A stretch of DNA of 64,000 nt from Beta vulgaris subsp. vulgaris (GCF_026745355.1 NC_079210.1:8872697-8936696), one strand, 5' to 3'; counted from the stretch's first letter, positions 46,034-56,713 are shown. Notes: a model not told the origin generated them from the letters alone. Translations and numbers: made by a program.

Positions 46034-47723
46034 TGATAAGTGTGTTTCAAACGTACTTTATGGACTCCTTTTAGCTCATTTTGATCCTCTTTCTCCCCTT
46101 TCTTCGCTCTTTATTCTCCCTTTTCCCTTCTATTTCATTCACTTGATCATACTTGATCATAGTGATATTTTGCTAGATTTTTAGTCATTTTTGACCGAAT
46201 TTCTAGTATATTTGCTTTCACCTTGTTTTGTCATGTTCTTGATACAGGTGAAACTACTAAGATGGCTACAATTTGTAAAGTTGGAAAAGGTAGCAATGAA
46301 AACAAAGCACACATTGATAAATGGTGCGTTTGCACCATTCCCCCATGTCCGCTCGCACAAAGGAGCACATTGTGCAATGAAATCTTGAACGGAGAACTTC
46401 AAATGGAAATAACTTTCAAACCATAAACCGGATGAAGGTAATTCCAATTGGAGGTGAAAGCTCGTTTCGATATCTTTCCAACGACTGGTCATAAGCTTGA
46501 TTTGGATATAAAACGAAGAAGTTATGCTCGTTTTAAGTTGAACTGTCCAGTTTGAGGCAGAAGGGTTAGGTGCGTCCGCACCTGTTTTTGGTGCGCCCGC
46601 ACCAGTCGTTTCCGGAAAATGGAGCTCGTCGCTTCATTAAACGAGTTTTTGTTTATTTCGAAGACTTACATTTTATTCTAGTTTTTATAGAATATTTTAG
46701 GGTTTTGTATTAGAGAGAAAGACTTTAGTTTCCATTGAGAATTGAGATTTGTGATCATAGTTTGTGATTTCCAATACATTCAAGGTACTCTTTATTCAAT
46801 TTAATTCAAAGTTTTAGTTTTTATTTCATTCTTTCCGTCTTTGTTCTTGCTTTTGATTATTCTAGATCTTTATTCTCTTAGTCCCATAATTGCGATTTTT
46901 AATCATTACTTAATCATGTTTAGCCTTAGATTAGTCATAGATTCATTGTTTAATTGCTTTAACTCCATGATTAGTGAGTAGTTTCATAATCTAGGGTTAG
47001 GATGAAAGTATGAATTAGGGTTTTAAATATGATGTTGATGTGATTGTGATGTTTAGAGAAGTTTATGCATTGATCTTGGTGTTTTGAAACCTTAGGATAG
47101 ATATTGATCACATTTATACTTTGGTATTTAGATTTCAAATGTTCCTATCAAATTTTGAACTCTTTTATCATCCCCAAGAATCAACTTAATTTCTATGCCA
47201 AGTTATTGGATGGAAATTAAGGGGATCCTTCATTATGGGTTTTCCAAACTTATTGAATCTCTTAATCAATTAACTAAAGACCATTCGAGAGAGGATTTAG
47301 TTGATAGATTAAGCGATTACTCTTGAGGACCATTCGAGAGAGGATTCGAGTATTTTAGAGGAGAACTAAACCTTGCATAATCGTCTTTGTTGCTTCACAA
47401 TCGCATTAACAATCACCATCCGTTCCTATTCATACTAGTAACCTTAACTCTAGTGTCTTTTATTTGGTATTTAAACTCTTGATATTTGCTTGTTCTAGTT
47501 GATAGTTAGTCTTAATTGTTACCAAACATCTTTCAAACCCCAAATACCTTTCAATTAGGTAGTCTGGACTTGATAGACTTGAATCAATCCCATTTTCCCT
47601 GTGGATCGACCCTTGACTTGCCCTTACTATTCTCTTAGTAATTGCTTGTTAGGACTTATAAATATTGTTTGGAAAGCGGTTCTTAGTGCCTTAACGACAC
47701 ACTAAAAACCTCTTATCAGCCGC
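46029..47723 (+). mobile_element. Solo LTR, 1685 bp, TSD GCCGC
   Basis: The element spans 46034-47718. It begins TGATAAGTG and ends CACTAAAAACCTCTTATCA, giving a 7-bp inverted terminus TGATAAG/CTTATCA. GCCGC is duplicated at 46029-46033 and 47719-47723. Motifs such as GTGCGTCCGCACC/GTGCGCCCGCACC and CCCTGTGGATCGACCCTTGA are typical of plant Ty3/gypsy (Athila/Tat-like) LTRs. No internal region remains, so it arose by LTR-LTR recombination. Confidence 0.95.
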
Positions 47724-47956
47724 CACCGCCGGAAGGAACGTTGCACACGCCGAAAAAAGACCACAATCGTGAAAAACGGAGATCAAAAACGAACGAAAGC
47801 GAAATTACGGTTAAAAAATTAAAGGAACTCGCCGGAGGACCGTCGGAAGCCTAACCAGCGCTGGAGCTCCGGCGAGTTCCTAGGGTTTGTGTTTTTAGAG
47901 ATAGGTCAGAGCGTTTGGTTTTAGAGAGAGAGAGAAATGGTCGAAATTCTAGTTTC
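47724..47956 (-). other. 5' end of the polyA retroelement
   Basis: GC-richer DNA. On the minus strand it starts near TAGAATTTCGACCATTTCTCTCTC, contains AACTCGCCGGAGCTCC and its near-repeat TCCGGCGAGTTCC, and leads into the G/C-rich part. It looks like a plant 5' UTR. Confidence 0.5.
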
Positions 47957-47971
47957 TTAGTAGTTAGGAAG

Positions 47972-48880
47972 TATTAACATCACCCTTGTGCCAAAATTTA
48001 TCTCGACTTTTTTGTTTCCAATGAAGCGTTTGATAGGAAAAAAGCTTAGTGCGTTTAGTAAGCAGATGCTCTTGGAAAGTTTGGAGCTTAGAATTATACG
48101 AATCTAAAATAAGCTTAGTTTGAACATTGCTAAGATTAACATCAACTTCCCGAACTTGACGAGAAATATTGCCAAATCTTACTCTACTCCAATCTTTAAT
48201 TTTTCCATTCAATAACTTACATATTTTAACAAAAAAAAAAAAAAACATATACGAAACATCAAAATGAGTGCACCAAATCTTCTTGACTAACGTATCAAAA
48301 TCTTTGCTAACACAAAACATTTTCTTAAAATGAAAAGGTGGAATTTTAGAATGAGTTGTATGATCAACATTAGAAAAAAATTGACATTGATCCGAAAATG
48401 TAAAAACGTGGTTCAAAATTGAGAGGGAAGGAAATAAAGAAAGCGACGAGATACTAGCAATAGCCTTTTTTTTTTTTTTTTTTTTTGGGTACATGTTGAA
48501 AGTTAGGACATCCTTCTCTCAAGGGAGATACTAGCAATAGCCTTATCTAAAAGTTCTAAAACCTTATTAGCACCACATTCTTTTTTTCTCCAAGAGAACG
48601 GATTACCCATATGATTGAGTTCAATACAATTTGAGCAACTCAAAATATGATTTATCTAATTAAGTCTAGAAAAATAAAAATCAGCACCACCTAATTTATC
48701 ATTTTTTTTAAAATTAATTTCATTAAATCGCCAGAATTATGTAAGGTGAGTAATAGACTTTAATAATATTATCCAAAATCATAATATTTAATAACCCAAA
48801 TCCCACAAATATTGACCCCAACATCCATGAGATGACGAGAAAACCATAATTAGTATCCAAAAACATACTAACTAATCATC
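47972..48880 (-). pseudogene. LINE-B endonuclease C-terminus and linker
   Basis: On the minus strand: GIWVIKYYDFG (about 48790), HMGNPFSWRKKECGANKVLELLDKA (about 48620-48540, an endonuclease landmark), then FSDQCQFFSNVDHT (decayed SDHCP motif), KDWSRVRFGNISRQVREV (about 48190) and DKFWHKGDVNTS before the next insertion. Stops and frame breaks are present. Further upstream (48800-48950) the sequence fades to AT-rich DNA; no LINE ORF1 seen. Confidence 0.75.
48448..48544 (-). mobile_element. 57-bp retroposed scrap with 20-bp TSD
   Basis: GAGATACTAGCAATAGCCTT occurs at 48448-48467 and again at 48525-48544. Between them are a T run and GGGTACATGTTGAAAGTTAGGACATCC...AAGG; on the minus strand this is about 40 bp of sequence plus a polyA tail. 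Signature of L1-type target-primed insertion, almost fully 5'-truncated. Confidence 0.9.
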
Positions 48881-49159
48881 CGAAAACCTTATCTAATTAT
48901 TTGGCTGACGATTAAGTTCTTGTTTCTTTGGACTTGTTTTGAGTTCAGTTTCGCTTATCGCTGCTTAGTTTAGTTCAGTTCAGTCAGTTCAATTCATTTC
49001 TGACAGTTAGTTTCAGTTTCTCCTAGTACAAAAGAATAGGGCCTAACAGTTAATTGTAAGACGGTCTTTTCATAGAATTTGCATAATGAAATGTTGTTAA
49101 GAATATAAATTGTTGGGAGTGGACAAGAATTATATGGATATTGAAATGAGACTTCTCAT
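48881..49159. other. Intergenic DNA with TTCAGTTCAG words
   Basis: 48949-49045 has TTCAGTTTCG, TTCAGTTCAGTCAGTTCAATTC and ends AATAGGGCCTAAC, a weak relative of the foldback repeat at 111-500. No gene. Confidence 0.45.
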
Positions 49160-49483
49160 TAAAAATTAGGAAAAGTTGCCAAACAAAAACCTTCACAAAC
49201 TTAATTTTTCTTTTTCTTGTAAGAAAAAACCTATTCCTATTTTCGGGTGTGTTTTGTTTCAATTACGACGATGGCCTTTCTACCTTTCTTTAACCCCTAT
49301 TTCCATTAACTACAACACCACCTTTATGTATCTCAAAAACCAACCCGAAAAATGGGAACCGGTTTATCTTGCAAGAAAAACTTAAGCTTGTGGGTTTTTC
49401 CGCAAAAAATGCTCTAACAGGTTTTTTTTCTCGCAAAATTGAACATTTAAAAGGTTTTTTTTGACAAATTTTCCTAAAAATTA
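49160..49483. mobile_element. Mutator-like MITE, 306 bp, with 9-bp TSD TAAAAATTA
   Basis: The element spans 49169-49474. Ends are GGAAAAGTTGCCAAACAAAAACC and the inverted GGTTTTTTTTGACAAATTTTCC. TAAAAATTA is duplicated at 49160-49168 and 49475-49483, the 9-bp length typical of Mutator-like elements. The open frame at 49176-49385 is not credited. Confidence 0.9.
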
Positions 49484-49959
49484 AGTGTAATCGGTTAATA
49501 TTTTAACCATATGTTGCTTCTTATAGATCGAGTTTTTGGTACCGCTGATGCAGCAATTTTCAATTATTAGGATGCCTCAAATGAAGTCAGCTACAAGCTA
49601 CCTTTACGAGGTCTCTATTTTAGAGATCACTTTCTTTTAATGTTTTGGACACATATTAGCCAAGCTTATTTGTATCTCTGGGAGTATTCTATTCCCATAT
49701 ATATGAACTAGCAAACACTTTCTTAGTGAACTACATGAAGTTAGAGTGGTGATCTATTTTTAACTTTTTTTTAATAAGGCAGGTTGAAGTCTCTTGTATG
49801 GGAATCTCTCTTGTATGGGGTGACACTCGATTACAAGACGTCTAAGATTGAAGGTGATACCAACACCACTATAGATTATCACCTGCTGCTCAATCTATAT
49901 TATATCTACTATCTACTTGTATTTCTTATAACATGAGCTTCTGGATAGCAAATAACTAA
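49484..49959. other. Intergenic DNA
   Basis: AT-rich, no gene or clear element. From about 49880 it starts to resemble the upstream flank of kinase copy 2 (TCTACTTGT, TTCTGGATAG). Confidence 0.5.
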
Positions 49960-50288
49960 ATTGATGGGGATGTGTTCAGCTCAGCATATTCTATTATACT
50001 ATATACAAAGTTGAAGTCAAGAAACGAACGCTATTGCCTAATAGTTTATTTGCTTCATTGACAATTGAATAGGAAAGTTCTGTACTTTACGCGGGACCGT
50101 CAGCATCACAAGTCTTCATCTCTTATTTTTGACTCGATGTCCATGTTAAAACATAAGCCAATAACAACAACTTGAGTATAATTATCTCTTTCCTTAGCTC
50201 CCTAAAGTTATCATCCATGTTCAAACACTTTGATGAAATCTTTACATTCGTGTAATGCTCCTCAAGTTCTATCCTTTTTACAAAATAA
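49960..50288 (+). promoter_or_regulatory. Upstream region of third lectin receptor kinase
   Basis: TTGATGGGGATGTGTTCAGCTCAGCAT, ATATACAAAGTTGAAGTCAAGAAA and CTTAGCTCCCTAAAG are shared with the other two copies. TATA-like ACTATATAC lies near 49999-50007. Promoter plus 5' UTR by homology. Confidence 0.5.
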
Positions 50289-52262
50289 ATGGAGAATATA
50301 TGCGTATTCTCTATCACAATCATATCATCCCTCTTATTAATTCATCTTCTTCCTGTGGCTCTCTCTTTTTCATTCGAAATCCCGCAGTTTGATCAAAACT
50401 GTTCCAACATAATTCTCCATGGAGTTGCTAAATGTTCCAATGGAACAGTGGATATGAACATTGTTGAATTCTTTCCCCGTGTTGGTCTCATCACCTATGA
50501 TCAGAATGTGCGTCTTTGGGATAATAATTCGGGAAATGTTTCAGATTTTTCAACTCATTTCTCTTTTGTGATTGACACCTTAAATAGGACATCAGGTACT
50601 TACGGTCATGGGCTAGCATTCTTCATTGCTCCTGTTGGTTTTCAAAGTCCACCTAATTCAGCTGCTGTCTATCTAGGTCTTTTTAATGATACTACACGTA
50701 ACTCCTCTAGTAACCAAATGATTGTAGTGGAGTTTGATTCGTTTGTAAATGATGATTGGGAACCTGAATTTGAGCATGTTGGTATCAACGTCAATTCCAT
50801 TCTTTCCTCGAATTATACACGTTGGAATGCTAGTGAGCACAGTGGTAATGTGGCCGATGTTTGGATCGATTATAATGCCACTACTAGGAATTTGAGCGTG
50901 TTCTGGTCATACCGGAATGAGTCGAATTCGAGAGCGAATTCGAGTATTGTTTTGGCAATTGATCTACCTCAAGTCGTTCCAGAATTGGTTAACATTGGTT
51001 TTTCAGCTTCTACTGGAACTGCTATCGAACGACATATTATTCATTCATGGGAGTTTTATTCTAGCTTGGAGGTAACTGATGAGGTCCTGCTAGATGGTAC
51101 CCATAATATTCACAATAGGAACCGAGTCAAAGATTTGATAAGTTGGACGGTGCCATTGTGTTCTTCAATTTTCTTACTAGGGGGAATAGCAATTTTCTTT
51201 CTATATCGAAAGAGGAAGCAGATGAAAATGAAAAAAGCAGAGGAAAACTTGTTCAATGATGAAGTCGAGAGAGGGGTTGGGCCAAGAAGATTTTCCTATT
51301 CTGAGCTTGATTCTGCTACAAACAATTTCTCAAGTGAGCACAAAGTGGGTCAAGGAGGGTTTGGAGGGGTTTACAAAGGTTATCTTAGTGATCTAGATAT
51401 GCCAATTGCTGTTAAAAGATTTTTGAGAGGGTCTAAACAAGGAAAAACGGAATATATCACTGAGGTTAGGATTATTAGCAAACTCAGGCATCGGAACCTA
51501 GTGCAACTCATTGGTTGGTGCCACGATAAAGGGGAGTTTTTACTTGTGTATGAGTTCCTGCCAAATGGTAGCTTGGATACTCACCTATTTGGTAAGAAGG
51601 CTCCACTTTCGTGGTCTACGAGATATAAAATAGCTCTTGAATTAGCTTCGGGTCTGCTTTATCTGCACGAAGAGTGGCAACAATGTGTAGTGCATCGTGA
51701 TATAAAGTCTAGCAATATAATGTTAGATTCTAATTTTGATGTCAAGCTTGGGGACTTTGGTCTGGCCACGTTAATGGACCATGGGAATAGTACCATAACA
51801 TTAACGCTAGCTGGAACTTACGGGTATATGGCCCCTGAGTACATTGCCACAAGAAAGGCTAGTAAAGAAACAGATGTATATAGCTTCGGTGTTGTCATTT
51901 TGGAGATTGCTACCGGGAAGCGATCAAGGAATCTCACAGATGGCGAAAATCAAAACGGGTTGGTACAATGGGTGTGGGATCTCTATAAAAATGGCGAGCT
52001 ACTTTTAGCGGCAGATAAAAGGCTCGCGATGGATTTTTATGCTCAGGGGATGGAGTGTTTATTGCTCGTTGGTCTATGGTGTGTACATCCTGAATACAAA
52101 TTGAGGCCATCAATAAAGCAGGCAATTCAAGTGCTCAACTTTGAGGCGGCTTTGTCGAGTATTTCACTTAAGATGCCTACTTCGAGTACTTACAAGTCTA
52201 GTCCTTCAAGTAGCTCTAAGGGTCCCTCATTGATTATTACAAGTATTGATATTGGTCGTTAA
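50289..52262 (+). CDS. L-type lectin-domain receptor kinase, class IX-like (copy 3)
   Basis: Intact, intronless paralogue of 657 residues. Signal peptide (about 1-27), legume lectin domain, membrane span near 285-307 and RD kinase with GQGGFGG loop, VVHRDIKSSN and DFGLATLMDHG. The two extra residues relative to copy 1 lie in the juxtamembrane stalk (VTDEVLLDGTH). The metal loop reads NDDWEPEFEH: it keeps the Trp common in legume lectins but has Glu for the metal-binding Asp. In the activation segment TTTGTLAGT of copies 1 and 2 is TITLTLAGT here. Codon-level differences from copies 1 and 2 spread along the gene, so it is the more distant copy. It probably sat next to copy 2 before the TE nests arrived. 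Confidence 0.95.
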   Translation: MENICVFSITIISSLLLIHLLPVALSFSFEIPQFDQNCSNIILHGVAKCSNGTVDMNIVEFFPRVGLITYDQNVRLWDNNSGNVSDFSTHFSFVIDTLNRTSGTYGHGLAFFIAPVGFQSPPNSAAVYLGLFNDTTRNSSSNQMIVVEFDSFVNDDWEPEFEHVGINVNSILSSNYTRWNASEHSGNVADVWIDYNATTRNLSVFWSYRNESNSRANSSIVLAIDLPQVVPELVNIGFSASTGTAIERHIIHSWEFYSSLEVTDEVLLDGTHNIHNRNRVKDLISWTVPLCSSIFLLGGIAIFFLYRKRKQMKMKKAEENLFNDEVERGVGPRRFSYSELDSATNNFSSEHKVGQGGFGGVYKGYLSDLDMPIAVKRFLRGSKQGKTEYITEVRIISKLRHRNLVQLIGWCHDKGEFLLVYEFLPNGSLDTHLFGKKAPLSWSTRYKIALELASGLLYLHEEWQQCVVHRDIKSSNIMLDSNFDVKLGDFGLATLMDHGNSTITLTLAGTYGYMAPEYIATRKASKETDVYSFGVVILEIATGKRSRNLTDGENQNGLVQWVWDLYKNGELLLAADKRLAMDFYAQGMECLLLVGLWCVHPEYKLRPSIKQAIQVLNFEAALSSISLKMPTSSTYKSSPSSSSKGPSLIITSIDIGR

Positions 52263-52507
52263 ATATATCTCATTAATTAATTAATGCCTTTAGAAGTATA
52301 TGTATTCATACCATTTTCAATCATGGTGTTCGGGGTATAACACGCATTTTAATTTTCAACGCATCAAACCCTTGTACTTTGAATTGTACATCTTCATTTT
52401 TTTGTATAACATGTTTGAATATGTTTTTGTATCATTTACATTTGTTCCGTTTTTTTCTATGACTAACGAGGTCGAAGATCTTAAGTCATCAAAGATATTT
52501 TGATATA
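52263..52507 (+). other. 3' UTR of copy 3
   Basis: Shares GTGTTCGGGGTATAA and TTTGAATTGTACAT with the 3' UTRs of copies 1 and 2, then TTTTTGTATAACATG. No gene. Confidence 0.55.
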
Positions 52508-52765
52508 TCTCTATCTATACTAATATATTAAAAGGCATGCATAAACCAGGAACGGTTCTCCCTAGGGAGTTTTAGTTCATGTAATCCATGTACAATAAAA
52601 AAAAATTAGAAATAGCATAGTATAGGTTTTGATCCCGTGACCTCAAGTTCATGTACTAAAGTTTTAACCACTAGACCAAGTTGTATTTAGTGCTATCATA
52701 TCAAAGTACAATATTAATAAATGAAAATTTTCTTACCCGGGGCATAGTCCGGGCCTAATAACTAA
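52508..52765 (+). mobile_element. Nonautonomous Helitron, 258 bp
   Basis: Inserted after an A: TCTCTATCTATACTAATATATTAAAAGGC. It ends with a hairpin CCCGG-GGCATAGT-CCGGG, then CCTAATAACTAA and a T. Same family as 31634-32133 (shared 5' end and GGGCAT/GGGCC hairpin style). It lies 246 bp after the stop codon of kinase copy 3. Confidence 0.85.
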
Positions 52766-53189
52766 TTATCTAAGTAAAAGGGGAGGAAGATGGTGTCCCC
52801 CTTACAAAAAGCCTAGTATACCTTGAGTGAGTTTAAATTGCCATATATATTAAAAAATCCTTTTCTTCTTCCTACTTGTCATATATATTGTACAAGTTAA
52901 CAATGGTATTGACTTCACTATTAAATTAATGAGAATAATTTCCTCTTCTTACATATGTGTGAAATACGCTGATCAAAAATTAAATTGATAATATTATTTG
53001 ATTGGCACAATCTAGAAGAAAAATTAGAAACTTGAATTTCATCTTAATAATTATACTGATAATATTTTAAAACATAAATGTTGATTATTATTCGGTGATC
53101 TCTATTATATAAATCAAACTCTTCCACTTTATTAATATTCAACTATTGAACCTGATACACAAATTCTTCCACTTTATTTGAGCACATGC
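52766..53189. other. Intergenic DNA
   Basis: AT-rich; no gene seen. GAGCACATGC at 53180-53189 is the left target duplication of the next LINE. Confidence 0.5.
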
Positions 53190-55010
53190 TTTTTTTTTTT
53201 TTTTTTGGTAAGTAAAGAAAATATATTGATGCTTCACTCCATACAACCTATCTTCCCAAGTAGGAAAAAGAAACACAAGGCCAAAACAGCCCCTACTTAC
53301 AGATTAGCTAACCAAGCCCTATCTCTGGCACTCCACTTTGTGGATTGACACATATTGCTCCTGTAATTCACTATACATTGTATCTCCTTGTATATACTTT
53401 CTATCCTATGTACTTTTAGATGCCACAAAGCATCATTTCTAGCCCACCATATCTGGTACACCACTGCTGCAAGCATTGTATATAAGACATGCCTTCTCAT
53501 TTTTGTGCCATTGTAGCTTCTTCTAATCCATTGTATCCATTTTGTAATGTCTTTTGATGTGCTGTTATTCCGAGCCAGCCACACATCTTAGTCAAGAGTT
53601 GCTGGCTAAATTCACATTTAAAGAAGAGGTGACCATGAGTTTCAACTTCAGTTCCGCATAGGCAGCAGAGGTTGTCAGTACTAACACCATACTGATATAA
53701 TCTATCCTTGGTTCTGAGTTTATTCTGGATGCATATCTATGCAATAAACTTGTGCTTGGGTAAAGACATCCTATTCCAAACACCTGTAGCCCAATTGACT
53801 TTACCAGGTACCTCCATCAGCATGTCATAGACATTACTTATGACATATTTGTGGTCAGCTATCCAGTTCCTCATTGTAATCTGCTGCCCTTGATCCTTCA
53901 CCTTGCACAAACATTTCATGATCCAGCTGGCACTTGCTGGTGCTTTGTAATCCCACCAGCTGCCTTCTTTAATATAAATGGAGTGCACCCATCTGACCCA
54001 CAGCTCCTCTTTTTTGCACCCAATATGCCACACAAGCTTGCCTACTGCTGCTTTGTTCCAAACATTGATATTCCTGAAACCCAGGGCTCCATACTTCTTT
54101 TGTGTACACACAGTGGACCAGTTGATATGACCAATCTTCCCACCCACTGCATTTCCACACCACAGGTAATTCCTGCATATATCATTCACTCTATTCAGAA
54201 TAGCCTTGGGCAAAATAAAGATTTGTGCCCAATAACTATGCAAGCTCATTAGGACAGCATTCACCAACTGAGCTCTTCCTGCAAACGACAGGTTCCTAGT
54301 GCTCCACCATCTGATTTTTAGGATCATTTTCTCAATCAACTTTTCACAATCAGCTATTTTGAGTTTCTTGGTGCTTATAGGTACCCCAAGGTATCTAAAA
54401 GGAAGATCTTCCTTAACAAACCTTGAAAAGCTTGCTATTCTGTTGACTTCAGTCTCCTTCATTGCTGAGCAATACAATGAAGATTTGTGCTTATTTGCTT
54501 GCAGCCCAGAAGAATCAGTGAATAATTTCAGCCCTTGCATCATGAGGTAAGCAGATTTGGCTTCCCCTTTACAAAAAAGGATTAAGTCATCTGCAAAGCA
54601 CAGATGGTTTATCTTAAGGTAAGCACAACCCTTAAAATATTTGAATTCTTGTTGCTCTCCTACATAGTCAAGAATCCTTGACAAGTAGTCCATGCATAGA
54701 ACAAAAAGCATGGGTGACATGGGGTCACCCTGTCTTAACCCCCTTTTTGCTTCAAAGAAACCTTCTGCACTGCCATTCATCAATAGTGTAAATTTTGGGG
54801 TTTTTATACAAGCCATGACACACTTGATAAACTGATGAGGAAAATTCAAGGCCTCTAGCAGCTCTTTGACAAATGACCACTCTACATAGTCATAAGCCTT
54901 TTTTAAATCAATCTTCATCATCAAGCCCTTAACTTGATTACTTTTATTGCCAAATCTTTTAACCAAGTCTTGGCACAGGAGAATGTTGCTGATGATATTT
55001 CGTCTAGTAA
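53190..55010 (-). mobile_element. 5'-truncated LINE (LINE-C), minus strand
   Basis: Starts (minus strand) inside the RT domain at about 55010 and ends with a polyA tail (T run 53190-53206 on +). Flanks GAGCACATGC (53180-53189) and GAGCACAAGC (55011-55020) form an imperfect 10-bp target duplication. Most of the ORF is open over 409 codons, making this the youngest-looking LINE here. Confidence 0.85.
53290..54966 (-). pseudogene. LINE-C reverse transcriptase and zf-RVT region
   Basis: On the minus strand, coding begins within RT: ISSNILLCQDLVK (about 54990), KIDLKKAYDYVEWSFVKEL, GLRQGDPMSPMLFVL, catalytic CFADDLILFCKGEA, FRYLGVPISTKKL and RWWSTRNLSFAGRAQLVNAV, then the post-RT W-rich region. 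The open frame 54966-53737 has no stop. After a break near 53740 the zf-RVT cysteines appear (NLCCLCGTEVETHGHLFFKC, 53690-53630), and the C-terminal tail is broken. It is dead because of the missing endonuclease and ORF1, not because of RT damage. Confidence 0.9.
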
Positions 55011-55020
55011 GAGCACAAGC

Positions 55021-56432
55021 TTTCTTCTACTTTATATTTTCTTCTATAATACTATATTTGAATAATGATGAACAAATAACTAAAAATACCAACGAAACAT
55101 TGATTTACAAAAAAAAAGTATTAAAAGAATTACAAATAAAAAATGTTTGTTCGAATCAAATTTTTTGGTAACACTGATAAATAACTAATTGAGAAAAAAA
55201 ACGTTAATATGACAAGCACACATAGCGCGCAAAAAATGTTAATCTGTATATATCTCAGGGGCTCCATGTGCAATTTTGAAAACCCGAGTTTATCGTATGA
55301 ATTTAAAGCAAACTTCAATGATACTTAGTGAAACAACCAATAAATCAAAGTCCAATATATATTTTTTCTCTCCCTTTCTCATACTTTTCTTCCTACATTC
55401 TTGAAGTACTTTTTTTCTCATTGGCTATGGTGGAAGCAAAGTATGTAGATTAAATAGAAATGAAAATACGTACACTCCTCTGACACATATCAATCAATAA
55501 ACTTTGATCGGCATAGAGTTATAGAAGTTTCAAAAATAGCATTTACGCTCTCGTTTTGTTTCATTAGCTTATCAAACTGACATATAATTTGATATAAGCG
55601 AAGAGAAAATGTAAGAAGTGGAGTCCACTTGCTTTCTTTACTAAATTTATTGACGAGCGAGAATGTGAGTTTATTTCAATCTGAGGAAGAGAGAGAGCAT
55701 TGAAGAGGAAAAAAAAATACCATTTGACATGATAAGAACTAAGTAAAGCAAGTAACTCTTTATTAATATACCGGAAAAAAGTTGAAAGTGATTAGTTCTT
55801 AGCTTAAAATGTGGGAATAAACTATTATTTATGTATTACCTCCCTCTTGAAAAAAAAAAAAAAAAGAATATCACCGTTGTTATTTCTAATATTTTTTTAG
55901 TCTCTACCCTCTAATAATTGTCTATTTGACTTTTACAATCTTCAATCCACTACAATGACCAGTAGTAAATTTAATAAAAGGAATTAATCGAAAAAATTAC
56001 ACTTAGTGACATAAACTTTGGCTGAACTAACCCTTAAAAAAACTTTAATTCAACTATTATCATTGATAATAAACATCGCACACTATCAAAAATAGCTCAT
56101 AAAGTGGGAAAGTTTAGACAATTATTAACATAAGACACTTAATTTTAGTATTTCTTTTACTATTTTCAAACATATTTTTAATAGATATTCTCAAACACAT
56201 TTAAACATTTAATAAACTAGATATAGAATAAATAAACCCAAAGATTAGACATTTTAATGTGTTAGACGATAGCAAACAAACACACGATCTTCTTCATATT
56301 GCTTAAGAAAGAAAAAAGAAATTAGAAACCCATTTTGCTTTAATTAGAATCAAACTTCATTGCCGAAAATCATCCACCAAGGCCTGGGTGAAGTTTTTTT
56401 TTTTGTTTCTTGTTGACTCCGGCAAATTGATA
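55021..56432. other. Intergenic DNA
   Basis: AT-rich, with several polyA/T runs (55850-55865). I see no gene, tRNA or clear element ends here. Confidence 0.55.
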
Positions 56433-56713
56433 CTCATACATAGGGAATAATTCGTGTATAGTTCGAGCTTGGCTCAGTCAAAGCTCGGCTTATTGTAATC
56501 CGATTAAAGTTCGAACTCGGTTCGAGACCTTAATAAGTCGAGCTGAGCTGAGTTATGACAAGCTCGATTTGAACAACTCATGAACTTGCTTCTCTGCTTT
56601 TTTATATATGAAAATAATATATTACGTATGTATACATAAATATATGTATTCTATAAAATACACAATAATAAGTTAGTAACTCTATTGTCAAAGAATAAAC
56701 TCAAAAAACAAAA

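Larger units (their letters stand above)
33641..47971 (-). mobile_element. PolyA-type retroelement, minus strand, with 15-bp TSD; hosts two LTR insertions
   Basis: The insert is 33656-47956, flanked by perfect 15-bp copies of TTAGTAGTTAGGAAG (33641-33655 and 47957-47971). Its plus-strand left edge is a T run (minus-strand polyA tail) after GATGTC, typical of plant LINE 3' ends. The body, minus the chromovirus and solo LTR, is about 1.35 kb. The 5' part is C-rich with repeated CCCCTCCCC words. It has no RT, so it is a nonautonomous LINE derivative or another retroposed transcript. Confidence 0.8.
27400..48880 (-). mobile_element. Decayed LINE (LINE-B), minus strand, split by several insertions
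   Basis: Four co-oriented segments assemble into one LINE: 48880-47972 (endonuclease end and linker), 33640-33243 (RT start), 29190-29147 plus 28840 to about 27690 (RT centre and thumb), and about 27690 to 27400 (C-terminal region). Breaks coincide with insertions that each have their own target duplication. It ends around the motif SPRQDKLV near 27430 without a visible polyA tail, so its 3' end is lost. Outer boundaries are approximate. Confidence 0.75.

Noticed and set aside
46191..46492. Frames on both strands in the solo LTR
   Set aside because: They lie wholly inside LTR DNA with no gag/pol similarity.
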